The notes under the pieces are model-generated. The model saw only the letters and a program-made list of their open reading frames with translations, was not told the origin of the DNA and made no database searches. From assembly GCF_000466485.1 (NCBI RefSeq), contig NZ_KE993024.1, positions 1-53,548 on the forward strand: a stretch of 53,548 nucleotides of DNA, read 5' to 3'. A program made the position numbers and the translations under genes. The number at the start of each line of letters is the position of its first letter. Positions within the stretch are counted from its first letter, which is position 1. Positions 9,003 through 18,413 of the stretch are shown here, piece after piece. This DNA comes from [Clostridium] symbiosum ATCC 14940 (lineage in GTDB: Bacteria; Bacillota; Clostridia; Lachnospirales; Lachnospiraceae).

Positions 9003-9356
9003 TAACGATTCCTCCTCTTTCTATATTCATTCTTTAGTTAATTCAACCAATACTTGCTTTCTGTATTTACATTCTATTGGATTATTGCACAAACGTCCAA
9101 TGGACAGTTTTCATGAACTCATCAATAATTTGCATGATTTCGACATATTGTTCAATTTCACTCATAGAAAAACAGCATATTTTCCAAGTTTTGAGTGGAT
9201 TAATCGTTTTTATTAATGATTCCATTTATATTTAACATTGGATTGAAAAAAGAAACTCCGATATACTGAATTTACAAGAACAATACAGACTGGGGCAGTG
9301 CGCCTGCATCCTCCCCGGCCGGAAAATTACAACCCACTTAAAGGAGGAACTATTCT
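9003..9356. promoter_or_regulatory. Divergent control region
   Basis: A 354-base AT-rich region separates the minus-strand operon from the plus-strand lyase gene. It has an inverted repeat ATTGGA-N14-TCCAAT at 9076-9101 and a further ATTGGATT at 9237-9244. Both promoters of the island should lie here, making it the likely target of the LysR regulator at 2080-2991. I see no ORF in it. Confidence 0.6.
9238..9267 (+). promoter_or_regulatory. Candidate promoter of the lyase gene
   Basis: TTGGAT, an 18-base spacer and TATACT form a plausible sigma-A promoter about 90 bases before the ATG at 9357. The -35 overlaps the second ATTGGATT motif. Confidence 0.5.
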
Positions 9357-10280
9357 ATGAAACTTCCCTCATCAATTACGCTGTGTGAGGTAGGCCTGCG
9401 TGACGGCCTTCAGAATGAAACTTATATCTTAAACACCGAGCAGAAGCTGGAAATGCTGCGCGGACTAATTGATGCTAAATTCCCGGTAATTGAGGTTGGC
9501 TCCTTTATGCATCCGAGGGCTGTGCCTCAGATGGCGAACACCGACGAAGTATTCAAGGCCATCGGTGACGTTCCGGGCGTTGAACTCCGGGCCCTGATTC
9601 CAAACCTGCGCGGAATCCAGAGAGCGATTGACTGCGGCTGTAAAAAAGTGAAGCTCAACGTCTCCGCCAGCCGCCAGCATAACCTGAAAAACCTGAACAT
9701 GACGCCGGAGGAGAGCGTAGCGGGATTTGCATCCTGTGTGGACGCCGCAGGTGAGAATGGTATTGCAATATCAGGTTCCATCTCAATGCCTTTTGCCTCC
9801 CCATGGGAAGGCCGTATCACAGAGGAAGACGTAGACGCCATCATCGAGGCCTACCTCAAGGTGGGAATCACTGAAATCTCCCTGTCGGACACCTCCGGTA
9901 TGGCCGTTCCAAACCAGGTTTACAACCTCTGCTGCCATATAAAAGAAAAATACCCGCAGGCAACCTGGTGGCTGCATTTCCACAATACCCGCGGCCTGGC
10001 TATGGCAAATATCATGGCGGCCATGGAAGCAGGAATGGACCGTTTCGACAGCTCCTTCGGCGGACTGGGCGGATGCCCGTTTGTCCCCGGTGCGGCAGGT
10101 AACATCTCAACAGAGGATGTTCTCCATCTGTGCGAGGAATCCGGTATTGCTACAGGTATTGATATCACCAAAGTAATCGAACTTTCCAGGAAACTGAAAG
10201 AACTATTAAATCACGATATGGACAGTTACATACTGCGTGCAGGCCGTTCCTGTGATTTAATCCAGTCCAATCAGGATTAA
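9357..10280 (+). CDS. HMG-CoA lyase-family protein
   Basis: A 307-residue HMGL/DRE-TIM-family lyase. The DRE-type motif LCEVGLRDGLQNE is at residues 8-20, the metal-binding HFHNTRG near residue 205, and the active-site loop GGLGGCPFVPGAAGN with the catalytic Cys near residue 239. Length and motifs match hydroxymethylglutaryl-CoA lyases, which split a 3-hydroxy-3-methyl acyl-CoA into acetyl-CoA and an acetoacetate-type product. The AAAGGAGGA site fixes the start. It is transcribed divergently from the TRAP operon and ends in a strong terminator, so it is a single-gene unit. No CoA transferase or ligase lies nearby, so the true acyl substrate is open. Confidence 0.85.
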   Translation: MKLPSSITLCEVGLRDGLQNETYILNTEQKLEMLRGLIDAKFPVIEVGSFMHPRAVPQMANTDEVFKAIGDVPGVELRALIPNLRGIQRAIDCGCKKVKLNVSASRQHNLKNLNMTPEESVAGFASCVDAAGENGIAISGSISMPFASPWEGRITEEDVDAIIEAYLKVGITEISLSDTSGMAVPNQVYNLCCHIKEKYPQATWWLHFHNTRGLAMANIMAAMEAGMDRFDSSFGGLGGCPFVPGAAGNISTEDVLHLCEESGIATGIDITKVIELSRKLKELLNHDMDSYILRAGRSCDLIQSNQD

Positions 10281-10282
10281 CC

Positions 10283-10346
10283 AAAAAAGTCCGCGGCGTT
10301 TATGATTCGGCCAATTCGGAAATCATAAATGCCGGGGACTTTTTTC
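10283..10346. terminator. Bidirectional terminator after the lyase gene
   Basis: AAAAAAGTCC and GGACTTTTTT bracket a long interrupted stem (about GCGGCGTTTATGATT with AATCATAAATGCCG). The hairpin with its T6 tail lies just after the stop at 10280. Confidence 0.85.
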
Positions 10347-10369
10347 TATAATAATAAGCTTTCAGTCCG

Positions 10370-10400
10370 AAGCGGTAACCTGCAAGCTCAGGTCTCCGCC
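10370..10400. repeat. Terminator-associated repeat, copy 2
   Basis: The plus strand reads AGCGGTAACCTGCAAGCTC followed by TCCGCCATCAAAAAG, 14 bases before the palindrome at 10414. It matches the block at 5366-5412. Confidence 0.5.
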
Positions 10401-10413
10401 ATCAAAAAGCTCA

Positions 10414-10442
10414 GCCCCGGCAGAATTAAATTCTGCCGGGGC
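10414..10442 (-). terminator. Perfect 14-bp palindrome, terminator of the ICL-like gene
   Basis: GCCCCGGCAGAATT and its exact reverse complement are separated by a single A. On the minus strand the stem is followed by GAGCTTTTTG. Confidence 0.75.
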
Positions 10443-10459
10443 CGGCTTCTTCAGGGGAA

Positions 10460-10552
10460 TTATATCTTACGGTAAAAGTATGCCGGGCACACTTCACCGC
10501 TATCAATAAGATACTCCTGCCGCCGGCTGTCCGGAATGCACATTTCCATCAT
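10460..10552 (-). CDS. Possible 30-residue ORF
   Basis: Between the ICL-like gene and its terminator a 30-codon frame starts ATGATGGAAATG and ends at TAA. It reads MMEMCIPDSRRQEYLIDSGE and then VCPAYFYRKI. An AAAAAGG lies just before the ATG but too close for a good site. It could be a small peptide gene in the 3' end of the transcript, a gene remnant, or chance. Confidence 0.25.
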   Translation of the reverse strand: MMEMCIPDSRRQEYLIDSGEVCPAYFYRKI

Positions 10553-10602
10553 GCCTTTTTGGGGATAGCTTAACAGGAATATCGTTATCGGCGTTTGGAG
10601 GA

Positions 10603-11460
10603 TTAAACTCTTAAATACTTATCAACCAGTTCTTTGTAGTAATCTGCTCCGATAAATTTCAGGTAGTCGGCAAAAGCCATAAACTCTCCGTCGTATCCCT
10701 CGTCTGTCTCATTCTCCTTAATATGTTTTAACAGAGAGAGAAGGGAGGCTGTCTGTGCAAAAAGGCAGCTTACCGGGAACGTAATGATCTTGTAGCCCAA
10801 TTTACCGCAGTCTGCGGCTGTCATTCCGTCATTGATTCCTTTATTAGCATACAGGCCCAGATGGATCGGCCCGTTTACCCTTGGGGGAAGGGCCTCCAGC
10901 TCCTGACGTGATTTCGGCAGAATCTTAACCATATCAGCACCGGCTTCCATATATGCGTTGGCTCTCTCAATTGCCTCCTCAAACGGTGCGTCGGTACGCG
11001 CTATAATTACCATATCCGGATCCTCGCGGGTCGCGACCGCAGCCTCGATTTTTCCAACCATCTCATCAGTGCTGATAAGCTCCGGAGCTTTAATAAACGG
11101 ACAGTTCGGCGGCTGTTTCTGGTCCTCTATAAACAGGCCGGCCACACCTGTCTTCTCATACTCTTTTACTGCGCGGATTACATTGAGGGCGCTTCCGTAG
11201 CCTCCCTCGGCGTCGGCGAGAATCGGTATGTCAACCGCGTCAACCATTTTGCTGAGTATTGATACCGTCTCATTCAGGGCGAGAAGTCCCGTATCAGGCT
11301 GTCCCAGCACTACCCCGTGCATTCCGTACCCGGTTGTGCCTGCAATTGAAAATCCGGAAGCCTGGATCGCCCTTGCGCTAAGCGCATCATATGCACACGG
11401 CGCAATCAGATAATCGTTTTCTGCAAGAAGCCGGCGGATCTTTTTACTCTGTTTTCCCAT
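10603..11460 (-). CDS. Isocitrate lyase/PEP mutase-family protein
   Basis: A 285-residue member of the ICL/PEP-mutase superfamily, the size of methylisocitrate lyase and 2,3-dimethylmalate lyase. I chose the ATG at 11460 with AGAGGTG upstream over an earlier start at 11505. Family marks are GTTGYGMHGVVLGQPD, the Mg site ADAEGGYG at 82-88 (normally DxDTGxG), and LFIEDQ near 110. The catalytic loop, usually KKCGH, reads NCPF at 119-122, so the Cys stays but Lys, Gly and His are replaced. It may be a lyase or hydrolase on another 2-substituted malate-like acid. It has its own promoter region and terminator next to the TRAP island. Confidence 0.85.
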   Translation of the reverse strand: MGKQSKKIRRLLAENDYLIAPCAYDALSARAIQASGFSIAGTTGYGMHGVVLGQPDTGLLALNETVSILSKMVDAVDIPILADAEGGYGSALNVIRAVKEYEKTGVAGLFIEDQKQPPNCPFIKAPELISTDEMVGKIEAAVATREDPDMVIIARTDAPFEEAIERANAYMEAGADMVKILPKSRQELEALPPRVNGPIHLGLYANKGINDGMTAADCGKLGYKIITFPVSCLFAQTASLLSLLKHIKENETDEGYDGEFMAFADYLKFIGADYYKELVDKYLRV

Positions 11461-11742
11461 AATAAACACCTCTTTCTTCTGACCTGTCTTTAGCCGCCGC
11501 GCCAAACCTTGCGGCTTTGAATTGTTTTTATTATATCCCTGCTTCCCCTTTGAAGTCTAATACCTGTTTTATATGGGATTGATAGAATGACTCTATGAAG
11601 AAAAATCGGGCTATGTTGCATTTTTTACAAAGATCAGCCTCAATAATAATAGATAACTATCAATATAATACAAAACATTTTGTCTTTTCGCACATAACAG
11701 GATTGTATTTACAAAAATGCAAAAGTAATCTGATTATTCTTC

Positions 11743-11771
11743 TTGACTTTAACTTGCTACCATGCTACAAT
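11743..11771 (+). promoter_or_regulatory. gdhA promoter
   Basis: TTGACT, a 17-base spacer and TACAAT form a near-consensus sigma-A promoter. The transcript would carry a leader of about 115 bases before the ATG at 11893. I could not match that leader to a known riboswitch. The rest of 11461-11892 holds no gene I can support. Confidence 0.75.
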
Positions 11772-11862
11772 GCTGAACATTACACAAATACGAGGGTCCA
11801 GGCAGCATGCCATAAGCTCTGTTGCTCTGTTAACACGGCGTGGAAGGCGGCCGGAAGTGTAA

Positions 11863-13227
<1,365 letters not shown>

Positions 13228-13228
13228 G

Positions 13229-13246
13229 CACCGCCTTCAATCAAAA
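13229..13246. repeat. Terminator-associated repeat, copy 3 (partial)
   Basis: The bases CACCGCCTTCAATCAAAAG, directly before the 13248 hairpin, match the right half of the block at 5366-5412. Confidence 0.45.
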
Positions 13247-13247
13247 G

Positions 13248-13282
13248 AAGACAGGACGCGATTTTGATATGCGTCCTGTCTT
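13248..13282. terminator. Bidirectional terminator, gdhA / AraC gene
   Basis: AAGACAGGACGC and GCGTCCTGTCTT form a perfect 12-bp stem with an 11-base loop, followed by TTTT on the plus strand and CTTTTG on the minus strand. Confidence 0.85.
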
Positions 13283-13320
13283 TTCGATATAAGCAGCCTG
13301 TGTATGGCTCCTCCATTACG

Positions 13321-14172
13321 TTACTGTTTCTTCACTACCGGAATCCATACCTCATACTTCGCATTTTCCGGATTGGGGCTGATGTATACCTCAATGTCGG
13401 GAGCGCTGCCGTATTCATATCCGGATGTGGGCAGCCACTCTGTCACGATGCGCCGTTCCAGATCCTGAACCGACAGATTGGTTCCCGTACCCGGAAAAAC
13501 TGCCCATGTGGACGCCGGAACCCGGTACTCTTCGAACGGGGCCTCCGCCGGCCGGGTACCGGAAACAGCGATAAAATATCTCCAGTCCTCCTCATTATTG
13601 CAGATGCTTACTCCCAGCAGGCCGGCCGGCTGGCCTTCAATCATCGATGCCAGCTTCTGTATCGTTCCGTCGGCTGCCGCCTTTCCCCACATCTGCGGTA
13701 CAACCGCAAAATTTTCTTCCAGATTTTTACTCATAGACTGTGCAATGCCGATAATACGAAATGCCTCTTTTTCTTCGATTCTGTAATTCATTCCTTCCAC
13801 TCCTTTAATCGTGATTGCAAAACTGAGCGGAGGATAAGATTTTACCGGAGTTCCCTTCTTTTTAGCTGCCGAGGGCGTAATTCCCTGCACGCTCTGGAAT
13901 GCGCGGTTAAATGCCGTCGGAGAAGCATAGCCGTACTTAAGGGCAATGTCGATTACTTTTTCATCACTGCTCTGCAGCTCCACCGCCGCCAGCGTCATCC
14001 GTCTGCGCCGGATGTATTCGGAGAGGGGGATGCCTGCCATATACGTGAACATCCTCTGAAAGTGATAAGCAGAACAGCAGGCTATCTTCGCTGTCTGCTC
14101 AAAATCAATCTCCTCGGTGATATGCTCTTCGATATAGCTCATTGCCTTATTAAGGCGTTCTATCCACTCCAT
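13321..14172 (-). CDS. AraC regulator with GyrI-like effector domain
   Basis: A 283-residue transcription factor. I placed the start at 14172 (MEWIERLNKAM), which has AGGAGGAATAAAG upstream; the longer frame from 14247 has no ribosome site. Residues 1-105 form a double helix-turn-helix AraC domain (AKIACCSAYHFQRMF, ALKYGYASPTAFNRAF). Residues 125-283 form a GyrI/SOUL-type ligand domain (FRIIGIAQSM ... YEVWIPVVKK), as in Rob and BmrR-type drug sensors. It probably senses an amphipathic compound. The neighbouring LysR-MATE pair could be a target, but this is inference. Confidence 0.9.
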   Translation of the reverse strand: MEWIERLNKAMSYIEEHITEEIDFEQTAKIACCSAYHFQRMFTYMAGIPLSEYIRRRRMTLAAVELQSSDEKVIDIALKYGYASPTAFNRAFQSVQGITPSAAKKKGTPVKSYPPLSFAITIKGVEGMNYRIEEKEAFRIIGIAQSMSKNLEENFAVVPQMWGKAAADGTIQKLASMIEGQPAGLLGVSICNNEEDWRYFIAVSGTRPAEAPFEEYRVPASTWAVFPGTGTNLSVQDLERRIVTEWLPTSGYEYGSAPDIEVYISPNPENAKYEVWIPVVKKQ

Positions 14173-14230
14173 CTTTATTCCTCCTGCCTGTATGCTACAT
14201 ACAGATTCTACATGCTTTTCGTGTTCATTT

Positions 14231-14259
14231 CCTCTCTTTCCCTGCACAAAAAAGAGAGG
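14231..14259. terminator. Hairpin between the LysR and AraC genes
   Basis: CCTCTCTTT and AAAGAGAGG arms flank an 11-base loop just past the LysR stop. There is no T-tail beyond the stem, so termination is uncertain. Confidence 0.4.
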
Positions 14260-14265
14260 CCGGTG

Positions 14266-15177
14266 TTACGGTTCTTCCGTCAGCGGCCTCACATGGCGGC
14301 CCATCTCCCTAAGCCTCAGCAGCTCCCGGTTCACTGCTTCGAGGAACTGCTGCGCCTGCTCTATCCGGTATATCTTTCTCTTCAAATAATAGATAATTTG
14401 CGGCGGAGGCCCCTCCTGCATCGGCCGGATTCTGATTCCGAGTCGCTCTCTCAAATGCAGGGCAGCCGTGGCCGGAACAACCGCCCAGACATCCTGAAAC
14501 CTCAGAAAATATTCCAGCAGCGACATCTGGTCTACCACCATCCTGGATCGTGCGGTAGAGTTAAACCAGTATTCATGCCACATATCATATTCCGGACTCC
14601 AGGGCAGACGAATCTCATCGGCCGGGTTCAGTTCAGACGGATGTCCGGCATCGACATACCTGCCACCCGGTCCCAGCGCAAGCAGCATATCCTCGTTGAA
14701 CAAAGGAACTGTCTCCCCCCCCCTCACATTCATGTCATCGGAAATCAGGGCCAAATCAATCCTGCCGTCCGCCACATGCCCATATGCCTCCTGAGAATGG
14801 TAATTCGAAAAGTTCAGCAGACAGTCCGGATGCTTTAACATAAATCCGGAGCAGACAGCCGGGAACAGATAAGTACTGACACTGTTGACGGCCGAAATAC
14901 GCAGTACCCTGTTCTGTTCTATCCCATCGATCTCCCTGGCCTCTTTCCAAAGCTCGAGATAGCGTTCCGCAACCGGTACGAATGCCTCACCCTTGGGCGT
15001 AAGCCCGAGTTCACGCAGCCCCTTCCCCCGTGTTATCAGCCTGTATCCCAGTTCATGTTCCAATGCCTGAATCCGCTTGCTGAGCGCCGGCTGCGTCACA
15101 TACAGCCGTGCAGCGGCGGATGAAATATTCCCTGCCTGCAGGACCGTTAGAAATGCTCTTATCTCCGCTTCCGTCAT
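14266..15177 (-). CDS. LysR-family regulator beside a MATE pump
   Basis: A 303-residue LysR-type regulator. The N-terminal helix-turn-helix spans FLTVLQAGNISSAAARLY to TQPALSKRIQALEHELG; the effector domain follows. It is transcribed divergently from the MATE gene across 156 bases that hold a perfect 11-bp AT-rich dyad, the usual arrangement for a LysR protein controlling the adjacent gene. The inducer is unknown. Confidence 0.9.
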   Translation of the reverse strand: MTEAEIRAFLTVLQAGNISSAAARLYVTQPALSKRIQALEHELGYRLITRGKGLRELGLTPKGEAFVPVAERYLELWKEAREIDGIEQNRVLRISAVNSVSTYLFPAVCSGFMLKHPDCLLNFSNYHSQEAYGHVADGRIDLALISDDMNVRGGETVPLFNEDMLLALGPGGRYVDAGHPSELNPADEIRLPWSPEYDMWHEYWFNSTARSRMVVDQMSLLEYFLRFQDVWAVVPATAALHLRERLGIRIRPMQEGPPPQIIYYLKRKIYRIEQAQQFLEAVNRELLRLREMGRHVRPLTEEP

Positions 15178-15196
15178 CGCCTCATCCCCTATCAGC

Positions 15197-15226
15197 CTAT
15201 AATATAACTAATTCTTTATATTATAG
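15197..15226. promoter_or_regulatory. Operator-like dyad in the LysR-MATE region
   Basis: CTATAATATAA-N8-TTATATTATAG is a perfect inverted repeat, 20 bases before the LysR ATG and about 110 before the MATE ATG. It also contains -10-like TATAAT on both strands, so a regulator bound here would cover both promoters. Confidence 0.55.
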
Positions 15227-15333
15227 AACTAGATTCGGAATTTTACAACAACGGAACCGGGTTTTATAATAGAGTCGTTACATCCGGCCTTTGGCCAAAC
15301 CACTGCCATGTCTACAGAAAGCAGGTATTTAAA

Positions 15334-16677
15334 ATGAAAAGAGAAGCCAATCTTCTGAACGGGAGCATCTACTCAAGCCTACTGTGCCTGATGGGGCCTT
15401 TGATTATCGGAAATATATTCCAACAGCTTTATAATACAGTTGATGCAGTCGTAATCGGAAAATACGCAGGCCTCGAGGCCTTTGCGGCCATCGGCGTATC
15501 CGGCACAATCATGAATCTCTTTCTTTTCGTGATCAGCGGCTGCTGCTCCGGAATTGCCATCATTCTGGCCCGGTATTATGGGGAGCGCAATTACCTCTGC
15601 TTCCGCAATGAAGTATTTATGGCGTTTGCTCTGGGCGCTGTGGGAGTATTCTTTATAAGCCTCCTGGCATTTTTCTGCACCGATGGGTGCCTACGCCTGC
15701 TTCAGACACCGCAGGAGGTGGCGGCCAAAGCTTCGCTCTACCTTAAAATCATTTTTGCAGGGCTGGTTCCGGCATTCTTTTATAACCTCAGCTCAGCAAT
15801 CCTCCGCTCTGTCGGCAACACGGTCGTAGCCCTGCTGATTTTAATCTGTACAATCATATTGAATTTTGCCCTGGATTTGATTTTCATCAGGAATTTCCAT
15901 ATGGGTATTGCAGGCGCAGCGGCCGCCACCATTCTGGCCCAGACGCTGTCGGCAGTCCTTGGCATCTTCTACCTCATAAAAAAATATCCGAGCCTCTTAT
16001 TTGGAAAAAAAGATATGTATTTTAATAAAAACCTGTTTTACAAGACTCTCCGCTACTGTTTCGTCTCCGCGCTCCAACAGGCCAGCCTGTATCTGGGCAA
16101 GCTGATGGTGCAGGGTACAGTCAATTCCATGGGCACCGAGATGATTTCAGCCTACACTGCCACCACAAAGGCGGAGGGCTTTGCCAACTCCTTCGGCGAC
16201 AGCGGTACGGAAGCGCTTTCCGTTTTTATCGCCCAAAATACTGGGGCCGGTCAGCATGAACGGGTGAGACGCGGTTTCCGGAAAGGTTTTATCCTGTTGG
16301 CCGTCATGGGAATATCCCTGTCCCTGGCCATGTATGGTACCGCCGGCTTAAGCGTATCTTTCATCTCCGGCACCGATAACCCAGCCGTAATAAAAGAGGG
16401 AGTGCGCTATATGGCAGTCATCTCTCTCTTCTATCTCTTCAATTATATCGGAGCCGCCTACGTCGGCTTTTTTAACGGCATCGGAAAGGTGGGGATATCG
16501 GCCGTCAGCGTCGTAATCCACATCACTATCCGTGTGATTCTCGCCCGATGCCTAATCGAACGGCTGGGACTTGCCGCGGTGGCCGCCGCCACGGGCTGCG
16601 GCTGGGCCGCGCTCGTCCTGTGCCAGACAATCCTATATTTCGCCCTACGGAAAGCTTTGTCTAAAAACAGAGGTTGA
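15334..16677 (+). CDS. MATE-family multidrug/organic cation antiporter
   Basis: A 447-residue twelve-helix MatE-family exporter. The N-terminal half has the family start PLIIGNIFQQLYNTVDAVVIG and the internal repeat begins near ALQQASLYLGKLMVQGTV. It would expel drugs or cationic metabolites in exchange for Na+ or H+. Its promoter region is shared with the LysR gene. The codon-poor C-terminus (ALRKALSKNRG) is normal. Confidence 0.92.
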   Translation: MKREANLLNGSIYSSLLCLMGPLIIGNIFQQLYNTVDAVVIGKYAGLEAFAAIGVSGTIMNLFLFVISGCCSGIAIILARYYGERNYLCFRNEVFMAFALGAVGVFFISLLAFFCTDGCLRLLQTPQEVAAKASLYLKIIFAGLVPAFFYNLSSAILRSVGNTVVALLILICTIILNFALDLIFIRNFHMGIAGAAAATILAQTLSAVLGIFYLIKKYPSLLFGKKDMYFNKNLFYKTLRYCFVSALQQASLYLGKLMVQGTVNSMGTEMISAYTATTKAEGFANSFGDSGTEALSVFIAQNTGAGQHERVRRGFRKGFILLAVMGISLSLAMYGTAGLSVSFISGTDNPAVIKEGVRYMAVISLFYLFNYIGAAYVGFFNGIGKVGISAVSVVIHITIRVILARCLIERLGLAAVAAATGCGWAALVLCQTILYFALRKALSKNRG

Positions 16678-16693
16678 TATCCGAAGCCGGCAG

Positions 16694-18334
16694 TTAATCC
16701 GCTGAAATCAGAACCGCCTCAGGAGGCAGCTTCTGTGAGTAGACGACGACAAGATCCTGATCGAGTATCATCGTATCCCCGCTGGGGATAATAACCTGAT
16801 CTCCGCGTTTGACCATCACAATAATCGTATTTTTGTAAAACTTAGCCTCACGGATTTTTTTATTGCACCAACGGTGTTCCGGTGTAATACGAATCTCTTT
16901 CAGAAGAATTTCGCGGTTATCGGAAAATCCTTCCGCGCCCAGAATAACCGTATCTCCGGGGAGAATTTCCGTATTCCCCTTGGGCACCACCACCCGTTCC
17001 CCCCTCTTAATCACTGCTATCAGCGTTCCCGGGTGGAGCCGGATCTCGCGTATTTCCCGGTTCACCCACGGATGCTCCTTCCCTATGGGAAGCTGGATAA
17101 ACTGAATCTGCGTATTCTCTGTGTAGTCGGTAAATGTCTTCATGACATCGGCATTCTCATCTATCATCTCACACTTTTTCGCCAGAACCGGAAGCAGGGA
17201 ACCCTGCAAAATGATCGAGAACAAAACTACGCAGAAAACTATATGGAACACGTCGTTTTTCGTATAGCTGTCACTCACCGCCGCCATAATAGCAAATACG
17301 ATAGATGCCGCCCCCCGCAGTCCGGCCCATGACACAACGAGATATTGCCGGAACGGTGTCTTAAACGGAGCCAGGAGCAAACCCACTGCTGCCGGCCTGG
17401 CCACAAAGGTCAGAAACAGGGCGATTGCCAAGGCAGGCAGAAGGATAGAAGGCATCTGTGAAGGAAATGCCAGCAGTCCCAAAAGGAAGAAAATAAGAAT
17501 CTGCATAAGGCCGGTGAATGCGTCGAAAAAGCTCACCAGCGTCTTTTGGTTCTTCAGAGTCTGATTGCCCAGAATAATTCCGGTCAGATAAGTGCTAAGG
17601 TAGCCGTTCCCCCCTATCAGGGATGAAAAGGCATAAGAAATGATCGCAACGGCAAAGATGAATATCGTGTCGAATCCCTCACCGTAAAACTGGTACCGGT
17701 TCAGGAAACGTGATGCGGCAAACGCCACTCCTGCGCCGACCAGCAGGCCGAATAACAGCTGACTTGCAAGCATTCCGGCGATCTGCCCGACTCCCATTGT
17801 CCCGGACATCGCGGTGAGAACGATGATTGTCATCATATAGGAAAAGGGATCATTACTTCCGCTTTCCAGCTCCAGCATGGATGCCGAACCGTATTTTAAG
17901 TTAAGCTTGCGGGAACGCAGAATCGAGAATACGGAAGCGGCATCCGTGGAACCAAGAACGGAACCGATCAGCATACCCTCCAGGAAATCCATGTTCAAAA
18001 CGAAGTAGCAGAACAGGCCGGTCAGCACTGCCGTCAGCACTACGCCCACCGACGACAGAAGGACTGATTTTCCCGCTACCGGCCGCGCTTCGCTCCATCT
18101 TGTTCCAAAGCCACCGTAAAACATAATAAAAATCAGGGCAACGGAACAAATCTGTTCCGCAATTTCATAATTGTCAAATGCAATCTTAATCACCCCGTCC
18201 GAGCCAAATAACATGCCCAGCACTATAAACACGAACAGGGTGGGGACACCGATGCGTCCCGAGATTTTACTGCTCAAAATACATATGAAGATAACAATGG
18301 ATGTAATAAATAGTGATAGTGTAAGTGTGATAAT
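16694..18334 (-). CDS. Cation/proton antiporter with two TrkA-C domains
   Basis: A CPA1/NhaP2-type K+ or Na+/H+ antiporter. The conserved GRIGVPTLFVFIVLGMLFGSDG is followed by about twelve helices with TDAASVFSILRS, then two C-terminal TrkA-C (RCK_C) domains that bind a regulatory nucleotide. A TTG at 18277 cuts into the first helix and has no ribosome site. The frame stays open upstream and encodes a normal first helix (LTLSLFITSIVIFICIL). The only well-placed start is ATT at 18334, five bases after AGGAG (18344-18340), giving about 546 residues. No ATG or GTG exists between that point and the in-frame stop. The gene stands alone. Confidence 0.85.
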   Translation of the reverse strand: MITLTLSLFITSIVIFICILSSKISGRIGVPTLFVFIVLGMLFGSDGVIKIAFDNYEIAEQICSVALIFIMFYGGFGTRWSEARPVAGKSVLLSSVGVVLTAVLTGLFCYFVLNMDFLEGMLIGSVLGSTDAASVFSILRSRKLNLKYGSASMLELESGSNDPFSYMMTIIVLTAMSGTMGVGQIAGMLASQLLFGLLVGAGVAFAASRFLNRYQFYGEGFDTIFIFAVAIISYAFSSLIGGNGYLSTYLTGIILGNQTLKNQKTLVSFFDAFTGLMQILIFFLLGLLAFPSQMPSILLPALAIALFLTFVARPAAVGLLLAPFKTPFRQYLVVSWAGLRGAASIVFAIMAAVSDSYTKNDVFHIVFCVVLFSIILQGSLLPVLAKKCEMIDENADVMKTFTDYTENTQIQFIQLPIGKEHPWVNREIREIRLHPGTLIAVIKRGERVVVPKGNTEILPGDTVILGAEGFSDNREILLKEIRITPEHRWCNKKIREAKFYKNTIIVMVKRGDQVIIPSGDTMILDQDLVVVYSQKLPPEAVLISAD

Positions 18335-18413
18335 ATCAGCTCCTGTTAGTTTATTTCTTTTATTCTACAATAATATGCCGGAGAAAAGCCAATAAATCCG
18401 TGTTCAGAAAATG

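Noticed and set aside
13264-14838. A 524-codon open frame on the plus strand
   Set aside because: It is antisense to the AraC and LysR genes, has no ribosome site and gives a Cys/His/Arg-rich sequence without any family feature.
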